Assembly: GCA_012845835.1 (NCBI GenBank)
Contig: JABAKD010000026.1
Coordinates: 2,626,546 to 2,690,545 of the forward strand
Direction: 5' to 3'
Source: Undaria pinnatifida
Lineage: Eukaryota; Sar; Phaeophyceae; Laminariales; Alariaceae
Length of the DNA stretch: 64,000 bases
The stretch's first letter is position 1. The number at the start of each line of letters is the position of its first letter. The notes under the pieces were generated by a model, which did not search any database, was not told where the DNA came from, and saw nothing but the letters and a program-made list of their open reading frames with translations. Shown here one piece after another: positions 45,901 to 56,700 of this stretch. A program made the position numbers and the translations under genes.

Positions 45901-47753
45901 AGGGACTCTTCTCGTAGGATATTTGCACGGTTTTCGTTGGGAGCACATCTGGCTTTTGAGGACGCCGAGAGGCGCGCAGACGGAGGGTTCGATGGACCAT
46001 TTACGCAGGATTTTAGCCAGAGAACAACGGGCAGAGTAGGCATTATTACTCAATAGCTGGCCGCGCGGATCTTTTGAGGGTAGCATTTACTCCCTTTCAT
46101 TGGCCGAGGACTATTTGGCGCTTCGCGCACATCGGAATTAAATGACAAAAGAAAAAAGAAAAGCGGCAGCAGCCGCGTTTCTCGCCCGTTTACGGTCCGG
46201 GTTGGGGTTAGGGTTCGGGGTCAGGGTGAGGGTTAGGTATTGGGTTGGGTCAACGCCGGTACCTTGATCCCACCAGGACGTGCTTCCTGGCCCGCAAACG
46301 CGAACAGCCTACTTGTACCTCCCCAAAAATCCGCGCTACCAGACGTAACGCCAGCTCACAACAGAGCGGGTGGAGCACGATATCTGCGTACCGCTGTATG
46401 TAGTGCATCGACGGCGATTTGGATTGGAAAAAATATACCGATACATTTTTTCAGTTGCACCCGAGGATAGAAGACGGGGCGAGGTCTCCTTAAGCATCAA
46501 AAAAGCATATATCACAGCACCTGTACAATACAGACTGTGCGGGGGTGGTAAACACCGCACACTGTTGCCTAAGTTTCTTTTTTTTTGGCAATATGGTAGA
46601 AGCTCGTGATATAAACAGTAATCTCGCAGACACCCGAGCCGAATGTTGGCGAGGTTCTAACACACACAACAGTGGAATAATACCAAGTTACGTACAATAC
46701 CAAGCTACGCTTAGGCCGTTCGCCGTGCCCACGCTTCACGGAGATCGCCACAACCTGGACAAAACACGCCTACACCATACTCCATCCGGCTTGATTACAT
46801 ACAACAAACTAAACGTGCAGCCGCACAAATGTATGAACACACTCCACCAAAGCCAGACGAAAAAAACCGAAAAAAACAAAACAACGTCGACCGACCATAG
46901 GAGGAACTCCCGGCACCTTCGCGATACAACCCGAAACCATGCCGACTGGAACAACCGCAAAAACATTGTAACAAACCAGGTAAAAGCCTATTTGCCATTG
47001 TCGATAGATTCGCCGCTGTGCTATCACGATTCTTGCGGTAGCAAAGCAAGCGTCGACAGCAAACAAAAACCCTAGAGAGCCGAACTTTTCGATTGGTGCA
47101 AGCAAATTCATGTCTGGTCGGCGAAACCTGGCGGGCTCCGTCTCGGCTTTCAAGGGATGCGAGGGGCTAATAGCTATGGTCTACCAGGTAAAGAGTACGG
47201 CTAAGCATGAAGTCGAATACATACACCCTTTTCCCCACCCCCCTCGAGACTTCGCGCTCTCAACTCAGGGACGCAATGTTCTCCAAGCGGAGGTTATGGC
47301 CTTGCTCCGTGCCTTCTCCAGCGGGGTTCCTCGCTTGCCCTCCCCCCAACCACCTACGAGAGATTGCAACAAACAAAGAGACTGCAATCGTCTCTTTCTT
47401 GCATGCTAAATCAAATATCCTTGCATGCTAAACCGAAGGTTCTTCCGTGCTAAGTCGAAAATCCTTCCCCTTGAGAAGGCAGTACCATTAGTCGCATACA
47501 CGTACCAGGTACAACTACGACGCGCTCGTGAACCTCCTCCCCAAAACCAAAAAATCTCGGGCTATTTCTGCGGCATGTCCATAGTGTGCCAATGCCAGTG
47601 CCAGTAACGGGAAACCCCACTAGCCACGGTAAAACTGCACCCATTTTTTTTGTACAAAGTACTTGCAACTAGCATAAGATCCTTTTTTTTCGCAGAACTT
47701 AAAGGGTCAAACACAGAAACTCGCTCCAGGCAAAACCACAGCGCACCCGCATA
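45901..47753. other. Gene-free stretch, includes the 3' flank of the CRT-like gene
   Basis: Holds a degenerate TTAGGG-type tract at 46200-46252 (GGGTTGGGGTTAGGGTTCGG). A 176-codon frame at 46545-47075 has no domain and an amino-acid mix unlike a folded protein. The part next to 47754 should contain the transporter's 3' UTR; I see no decisive poly-A signal. Confidence 0.4.
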
Positions 47754-50700
47754 TTACATTTCCCACTCGTCATCTGCCACAGCCGGGGGCTTCTTTTTCT
47801 TCCCTCGCACTCCCCGTCCCCCGCCCTCAGGCCGCCTTCGCCCGTCCAGCAAACCCTCGTCCTCGCCATCCCCCCCTTCTTCCGCCAAATCGAGCAGCGG
47901 CTTCCGGTGCTCGCCGAGTGCAAACTGTGAACCTGACGCGTCGTTAATGCCCGACGTGCGATTCCGGATAGACGCGGCAGCTTTCGCCACCCTCCCTCTG
48001 CCGGGCTCGATTCGGTTGAAGATGTGATACAGCGCGGGGCCGAATCGGTAGACGACCAGGCCCGTCATGACGAACATCAGCCCGAGGACGTCGGTGACGT
48101 GGAGGGGCTGGTGTCCAGGCACAAACGGCAGCGCGAATATCACGTTCCCCTATTTTTGGCGTTCAGCGGGCGAAATATGGGACCAGTAAAGGACATCATG
48201 AAAAAAAAGCAACAACAAAAACTCCGGACGGAAATATAGTGACTGCTGTTGAGGCCTTCATGCATGGGGTTAGTAAAGGGCATGAAGAAAAAAAAGCAAC
48301 AAATACTTCGGACGTAAATGTAGTGACTGTTGAGGCATTCATACATGCGGTTCAAACGGTCCTTACATATCCGCCCAACGAACGGCAGCGCGAATAGTAC
48401 GTTCCCCTGCTTTTTCGTTTTACTTGATCAGGCCAAGGTTTCAGCAACAATAAACGCAGCTTGTAAAGATGAGTACTGACCCCAAAAATTCGTCGAACTC
48501 ACAGCTGACGTTCTGAATTTTTCTTTATAAAATAGTTGGGAGTCGCGGTGATAGCGACTGAAAGAACGGCGAGTAAGCGCGGCGCTGCCAGCAAAAACAG
48601 TGGTCAAAACAATTTCCAACTGCTGGTAGTCCCCAAAACAAAACGATCACGATCGATTTGACACTCTTGACCGTTGGACGTTTGCCCTAGACTGACCGTC
48701 GCCTGACATCTTTGGATAGAAGTAGACCGTAAGGGGTGCACCATTAGACCATAGACAGGGATGCGCCCAGAAAACTTTTCGTTCCCAGGCTGCTTGAAAC
48801 GACGTCTAAAACAATAGCTGAAAAGCGCTCCGTACCCGGAGGAAAAACACAGTCTAATTCTAAGTGCAATGCTGTTAAAAAGAAGGGTGGCAAAGCATTC
48901 ATGCCTGTTTTCGTTTCGTGTCTCTTGTCAGCTTTCCCGCTCTTCTACACACCGATGTAATTAAGAGACCATGGAATAATTATTTTACACATCCGAGGGA
49001 GACGACACTGCGCGTCGAATCGCAGAACGGGCCCCGCAGGCGTCCTCGAATCTTCCTACAGTGGCTATCAACATGCCGCAATTTTTCTTTGGCAACCAAT
49101 AGTCTATGTATGATATTGCGGGCAATCCGAAAATAACCCCTTATTAATATTAATAGTTAGTTGACGATGCGTCGACGGCTGGTGATATACCTTTTTCATA
49201 AAAATGTCAGGTACATATTATTTCCTGAGCAGGCAGGCGTTCACACTGTCGATAAAAACTGGATGCAAACGATATGATGATATGGTGACATGATGATATG
49301 ATGATATGATATGATGATAAATGATATGATGATGATATGTTATATGATGATGATATGATGATATGACATGATAAATGATATGTTTGTTATCACTAGTTGA
49401 GCACGCTCGTCCGCCAAGTCAGGAACAAAACAGAAAAAAAAGGTACTGTACCCCTATTGTAGCACCGATACAAGAAAAAGAAAGAAAAAAAAAAGCCTTC
49501 CTTCCTTGTTTCCCCTTCCACCTCAGCATGGCCTACTGTAGGTATGTGACGAATAATCTTGCAAAACACAAACTGATGTTCTGACGATATGATAATATTG
49601 GTACTGTAGCGTTTGCTATTGAAGAAGTCTCGTCAGTCAAGTCGGGAACAAAAACGGCCAAAAAGAGGTACCACTGCTTTCCCTAGCGTAGCACGGTTTC
49701 GCCAAAAAGAGGCTTCTGACGCCGGCGTTCCCAGAGTCGACAGACAATAAATCTACAGGGCTGTTTCACGGACCGGGTCACTTCGCGCGGGTCGGACTGG
49801 GACAGTGACCAAAATCGACTCATGAGGTTTGAAAACCTCTTGACTCCACCCGACCAGACCCGGCCCGGCCCGACCCTACCCGACCTGTGAGATTTCGGAA
49901 ACCTCCCGACCCGACCCGACCCGCGAGCGCTAGGAAAAGCTCCTCACCCGACCCGCGGATTTGGTCATCATCCGTGACAAGCACAACAACCCGCGCGCCC
50001 GGCTATACATGAAAATAACATAACCCCCGCAATTTCGGTCACCCGTGGATATTCTTATTCAGGACGCCACTCACCAAGGGTACGCATATGGTCATGGCCA
50101 GGAACAGGATGTTCGCGCTGCCGTATTTGAGGATCTGTCATAAAAAACGCCATGAGGACGGGCACCGTGGAGGGCAACAAAAGGGCCACGGTAAGATAAA
50201 AGGACGAATCGGTGCTTCTCTGCAAGGACCTTCGTAGCTCAACAATGGAGGAGCATGCTTCAGCTATGATACATGCGTGGACCACTTTTGGTTTGTTTTT
50301 GTTTTTTCCCTGAGGTATTCATCCATTCCAGGATGACTGGAGCCTGTCCTGACTGTCCTGTAATCACGGACTTGATTATGCGAGTTAATATGAGAACAAG
50401 AACAACAACAACAAGATCAACAGTGACAGAGGACACCGATAACAACGTTTCACTCCTTCCCCTCCTGCCCTCCGCCCAGTCACCGTCAAAATACGTCATG
50501 TGGCGCGTCAAGCAAAGGAAAGACGTGCGCCGTCAAGGATGCAGGGACGATTTTTCTACACTACGTACAACCTAGTAGTTTGGTGTCGATCAAGGCAAAA
50601 TGACGGCACACTTGCTGCCTGTAAAAGGGACGAAAGTGCTGTCCTCTGACGCGTCTCCTCACCATGATGATCAGGATGTTGAAGTTGATGTTGGCGACGA

Positions 50701-53700
50701 GGTATAGCGTCACGTACAGAGGGCCTCCAGGCCAACAGTTGTCCGGATGTTCCCCCAGCACGACGCTGTTGTAACCCAGGTAGCACATCCAGCCGTCCCA
50801 AAGGTTGCGCGGGAGCTCGAGGGGGGAGATTGAGGGGCTACCCACGAGGGCCGCTGGTACCGCTAAAGGCAGGCACACCAAAAACTGAAAAATTGCCACC
50901 CAGCTGGGACAAACAAAAAAAAAATCAACGAAAAAGAGGGCGCGAAGATTAAAACTGAAAAGTCGCCACCCAGCTGGGGCAAGCAAAAGCGAAACAAAAA
51001 ACGACGAAAGAAGGCGGGCCTCCAGGAGAAAGTAAACCAACGGAAGAACGTAAACTACAACAACGCAAGAAGCAATGCAAAAGATAACACAAAAGAACGG
51101 GAAGGTAAAATAAAAAACGACAGAAGGACGAGAAAGTGAAAAAAACACCCAAAGATGGACAAGAAGGTTAACATATATTTATATGTGGGCGGAAAGGCGT
51201 GTGGACAGACAAACACACAAAAGGGGTGCACCAGTGCATTGGTGGCATCCAGAGCAAGGAAGATATTCGGCTGCGCCTTCTTAGATGCTTCGTAAGTGCC
51301 GAAAGCTGTCGCTCCTGCTAAATACCCACGGGTACGTCCTACCACTCTGCCCGGAAACGTATGGACCTATTTGGAGATCCTTATAAACCCTGTTGCGACC
51401 CAAGCGCAGCGACCCACCAAAAATACGATCATTGCGATATTATCGAGTGTCTAGAAAGAGCACGTACAAGTATGAGTATCACCATGATGTGATAAACGCG
51501 TATCGCCCACCTCCCTGCATTGCATGCCGGAAACGAACCGTTACCCCAATGGCCCAGGCCGCTCGGTGAGGCCAACGCTGTAACCGTCAGATATTTTCGA
51601 CAGTCTGTTTCCCCGTCTCAAGCCCCGTAGCAGGTTAATATCCGAACGATCAATACACTATTTACGGGCAGAGTGGCACCTGGCACAGCTGTACAGCACG
51701 CGACAGCACATAACATATTTGGCAATTAATATCTTCAGGCTATTAATAGAGCTTTAAGTAGACAAGAATAAGAAGATTGCCCCTTTCGTACAGAAATAAG
51801 TGTGGGACACACTCTGCCTTACATAATAATTCCGGCCTGGATAAAAATAAGAGATTTTATAAACTGCTGTATACGTATACATATGTCACTGTGAAGTGTC
51901 CAGCTGGCGGGTCTATGGTCCCCTGCGACCCGCACGGAGGCTTTTCCAGCGCTGCATGAAGGCCTCTTCTACCGCGCTTCAGGAAAATATAGCGTGCAAT
52001 GTATCGCGCAAAAACCCGGCGGAGAGCGAAATCAATGTTCAGCTGATACCCTGCTCAAAACAGCTTCACGTGGGAACCGCAACCGCCACGGCTCCGCGAA
52101 CCAAACATCAAGTGCGCTCCGAACGACAGAGAAAGACGTCCCTCGACCCTTTCAGGACTCCATCCGCGTTTTGGGGTCAAACTACTTGTAACTAGTATGT
52201 AACTAGTATCGGACGCGTGCTACAAGATAGAGGTACTATGGTATACCATTTTTTGGCGAAAATATTATCTGTAATGACCGGGGGGGTCATTCACCCCTTC
52301 AGAGCCCCAAGACCCCTCCCTATGCCAGCTTCAACTAAACTTGTCCCCAAAAAGGGTTTCCAATTGTAAAGCCGTTAACCCAAAATCGTCGGCATGTCAC
52401 TGTTGTTTTGCCACATATATATATACTTTTTTGTACACCTAGACCATGGGATTGATTAGATTGTTCATCACAACAGACTTACATATTTTTCAAAATCAGT
52501 TCTTGTGCGGGGTACAGAGCCCGCCGCGTGAGGAGCCTGCCTCAGAAAAACAAGGCCCGCCTCTATCGTAGCACGTGTCGACGCCAGAAACTTGCAAGTG
52601 GGTAACGGTTAACGAACCATGCCCTTGCACCCGACCACACTGCCAAGGCATCACTGAAATGTCGGGGTGGCCCGCAAACCCCGACCCCACAATATGTCAG
52701 ATATTATGCTTTAACAGACTCTCTGCATGTATTTGAAGCTCCTTGGCTCAGGTTGCACCGTATGTGGCTCAGGTTAAACCGCATGTACTTGGGTGAGCAG
52801 CTACACACAAGTACAATACGAATCCATATCATACCGACACATGCCTCCACGGCCTTGGAACCCCGGCGCCAATCGGCTGTAGCGTCGGCGCACACTTAAC
52901 CATGGCAACCTTTTCTTTTTCAGGAAACAGTGCGCAGTCGCGGTCACTCCGCGCACGACCTATACCGACACATTTGATAAAATTGTACTCCCATCTATTA
53001 TCTTCGCATTTTTTCTTTCTCTGCTCTTTCTCCGTCCCTAGACAAATAACTCAGATCCGGGGTCACTAAGCAGGCTCTTCTCCCCTTCCCACTACGGCGG
53101 TATGTGTCTTCTTATTTATCGCGAGAAGAATTGCGCATTTTCTTCCCTCGACGACTCGCATCGGACTACTACCCAGCCATTCTCACCGGTTGAGGCACAT
53201 GGGGTCGAGCTCACGCTCTCCTAGGGCTATCTCCTTCTAGACACCCCCACACTACGTCACATATTATGCTTCAATATATATCCTAGGTGCGTAGGGAAGC
53301 TCATGGGCTCAGGTTGCGCCGCGTTTGGCTCAGGTTACACTGCATGTATTTGTGTAAGCAGCTACACACACGTACCATACAGGTCCATACTACAGAACAC
53401 CGACACGTTATCATTCTCACCCGTTGAGGTACATGGGGTCGAGCTCGGACTCCCCAAGAGCCATCTCCTTGTAGACACTCGAGAGCGCCATGGGGACGCA
53501 GCTCAGCACCAACACCAAGGACCATATCAGCTCCTGCCCCTCTCCGCCGCTGCTGGTGCCCACCGCGAGGCTAGGCCCAATGGCAATCACAATCCCCGCA
53601 GCTACGACCGCCGCCCCAGCGTACTGTGTGATGGAGTAACGCGCTCCCGCCAGACGTTTGGATATCACCATGGAGATTGGGATCGCGGCCTGCCAGCGCC

Positions 53701-56700
53701 GAGTCGACATCCATGATACAGGGGTTATGGTTCGGTTGGAGAGGGGGTGCTTACTCCAGTATTTTGGATCAGACAGACGGACGGACGGACACATTCGGAG
53801 CTTTTGGCCACAAACAAACGCCGTAAGTTGAGCAATAGAGATTCTTACATTTGGCTTTCATGTATTTTAGTCCTCAAGCACATTTGACTAAGAGGCCCTG
53901 CTGCGCTCTCAGAGCTCCCACCTGGAGCATGCCTCTGCCTAAGTCCTCTGCTTCGGGAACCTTCCGGGCTTTCCATGCTTTCTTTGCTTTCTTCGTGTTC
54001 TATTTTATCGTTTCTCCTCGTTTTTCTCTTCTTTCGTCATTATTTTGCGTCTTTCTCGATCATCTCGCTCAGCTTTCACGTTTTTTTTAGTGGCTATCAT
54101 TCGATAATTTACAGTTCGACTTCTTCGGGGGGAGGGGTTGTGTATGAACGCACGCACCTGCTTCTTCTGGTCAAAATCACAACAAAAAAACGCAAAAAAA
54201 AAAACACATCTTGTAAGGCTAGCATGAAGTCGTCGAGTATCTACAGCATATCTATAGCAAACACAGCACAGCGCAATCAGTCCAGCACAAAGGAGCAACT
54301 CACGCAGTACGTGCCATTTAGAGAGCGACAACCCGAGCAACAACATACAGAGTTGACGACCGGCCATGTCGTCGAACATCGACAGCTCGCTGCAATTTTC
54401 AAAACAAACGAGTATAATAGTACACCTGCCAGGCCAAAAAAAGTATACAACAAAGAGCAGCAGCAGCAGCTAGCTGGTGACGCGCGAATGCCTATATTTC
54501 CAACTCAACAAGATACCAGATGCAATAGTACTAATTACTTTCATCTCGGTCATTTCTCTTTCGTAAGGATGGTGTGTCACACATGATACGCGAATGCGAC
54601 GTCCGGGTTCATTCCTAGAGCGTGGATATCTTGGCATTGCCATATCGTAAGTTGCAGCAAACCATGGACCTCCGTCCGCTTCACGTTACGCTTTAATTGA
54701 GCTAGCGTAGTGGGCGGAAGCCGCCCGCGGAGCGAAGCGCCTTGCAAAACCAACAACTCGTCATGCTACATGTTGTTCACTGGACGAACGCCTGCTGCTT
54801 ACTTGCGGCGGCAATCACTACGACGCAGATACCCGAGCGAGGACGATGACGATAGACCCTCCCGAATAGGTGGACGCGAAAATCTTCATGACCAATGCAC
54901 CATACCAAAAATAACATAAAACCAACCACACGTCGTCCTGCTACCTTTTTTTTCACTAGGTGAGCGCCTGCGGTGCGACGCGGTTATACTCGCGGCGCCA
55001 ATCATCGCGGTGTCACCCGAGTGACTGAGGGAAATCATCGCGGTGTCACCCGAGTGACTGAGGGGAATCATCGCCGTGTCACCTGACTGACTGAGGGAAA
55101 TCATCGCCGTGTCACTTGACTGACTGAGGGAAATCATCGCGGTGTCACCCGAGTGACTGAGGGGAATCATCGCCGTGTCACCTGAGTGACTTGAGGGAAA
55201 TCATCGCCGTATCACCTGACTGAGGGAAATCATCGCGGTGTCACCCGAGTGACTGAGGGGAATCATCGCGGTGTCACCTGAGTGACTGAGGGGGGGCCAT
55301 TATGGCATGATGGCATTATGGCGTAATGGCATTATGGCATTGCCGTGGCGGTACCTGAGTAAGGAGGATGATGAGCGACCCTCCCAAATAGGTCGACGCG
55401 AAAATCTGCATGATGCCGCTCAGGCCATCCAGGGCGCCCATAACAGCGAAGACCTTCTTTGGGACACTCGTCTGCTCCTGGGTGATGGCGTTCCCGTACC
55501 GTTGCATAGGGAGGATGTACGCAAAGCTGAACGGGATGTCTGCCCGGGACGGATAAAAAACGCCACACCCACGTGGGAGGGAAGAGGGGGTTACGTTCCG
55601 AGAGGTAACAAATTATCGGGTGTGGGGAGAAGGTTGAGCGCAAGGTATTGGGATATATAAGGGTGGCCCGAGAGCCGCAAAAATGGGCGATTTGATTGCC
55701 GACGAGCGCCGACGACAGATTGGTCCCAAGGGGATACACACACACACTCACGCAGACTACACGCGTATGGTAATACTGCATTTACTAGTTGATCTTAGTA
55801 CACAATAGTACGGCTTACTTCAGCAGACGTTGCAAAAACTCGCCACGCGAGGTGCACAAAAGACGGTGAGTGATGACGCAAGTCTCCACGGTTAGTGGGT
55901 CCGGCCATTCGATTTCACCAACACAAAGCTGTCGATAACGCCTACAAAAGTCTAATGCACAGCAAATAATCACCATCACACTGAGCTATTGACAGGTCAG
56001 CATTCCGCCGTATCATAGTAGCTTCGACAGCTCTGTCCTTCGTGTCTGTCGGACACTCCGGGGAAGTCACTTTTCTACAACAATAGTTCCGACAGCAACA
56101 AGCAATCGGGATCGCCTGACCCACGACGACGATGACGACACCATCTATTAACCCTCTCCCCCCCCCCCGCTCACATCTACCAAAAACACCAGAAATGCCA
56201 TCTTACCAAAAATCACGACACGTGCGATCTGAACACAAACACGAGGAGTGCAATCAATCACCCCACCGTAAGGGTTACATATTTTGGGCCAAACGTTCTT
56301 TTTCTAAACGGTTGGCCTCCTCAATCTTGGAACTACCGGTTTTTACGATAGTTTTACGAGCATATTCGTTTTAGTACTATTAATACCTAGCGCATAGAAA
56401 TATCCATCGGGTTGCGCGAACGAATGCCTTCGAAGTCATGTTTGGGGTGAGATATTGAGCTCCTTATGTCAAGAGCTCGGAAAATTCTTAGAATCTGCTG
56501 CACCCCTTGAGTGAGATAACTCCAATCGGCACCAACCGTCTAGGAAGGGCCTGGGGCAGTGCAAGTTTCATCATGCTGCGCGCATGTGTAACCGATGTCG
56601 CAATCTTACTAGTCAAGTCATTTTTCGGCATGTTTTCCCTTTCAAGACCCGTGCTAACGGGAATGTGATCTTGTTTTCGGAAAAGCTCACAAAATATTGG

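Larger units (their letters stand above)
48150..50074 (-). other. Intron 7 of the CRT-like gene and its contents
   Basis: Donor GTGAGT, acceptor ATAG. Contains a copy of the exon 8 edge (48381-48406), two diverged units of about 88 bp (48180-48360), a family B MITE-like piece (48440-48540), an (ATGATATG)n-like array (49270-49385) and a (CCCGA)n-rich stretch (49790-49970). Confidence 0.7.
50904..53420 (-). other. Intron 5 of the CRT-like gene, with duplicated exon edges
   Basis: Donor GTGAGA, acceptor CCAG. Both ends of this intron carry a second copy of the neighbouring exon edge. A tandem-like pair (52697-52845 and 53262-53410: GGCTCAGGTTRCACC.. and AGCAGCTACACACA) is separated by a repeat R copy (52975-53165). 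Confidence 0.7.
53690..55354 (-). other. Intron 4 of the CRT-like gene
   Basis: Donor GTACCG, acceptor GCAG. Contains, from the donor side, an ATGGCATT-rich stretch (55300-55340), the 33-bp minisatellite (55001-55291), and a copy of the exon 4 end (54833-54891). The rest is an A-rich and T-rich stretch (53950-54560) without features. Confidence 0.7.

Noticed and set aside
45485-46086. 171- and 153-codon minus-strand frames
   Set aside because: They run through an inverted copy of dispersed repeat R.
46545-47075. 176-codon plus-strand frame as a gene
   Set aside because: No domain, low-complexity KTEKNKTT-type wording, and no splice or start context; probably chance.
48150-48406. Functional alternative exon 8 using the upstream acceptor
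   Set aside because: The extension ends in a stop before the true exon in its frame and replaces the last membrane segment; kept only as a decoy-site finding.
53303-53716. 137-codon plus-strand frame
   Set aside because: Antisense to exon 5 of the CRT-like gene, whose minus-strand reading has family motifs and matching splice sites.
55001-55291. CRISPR-like array
   Set aside because: Units are contiguous with no spacers and the genome is eukaryotic; it is a minisatellite.
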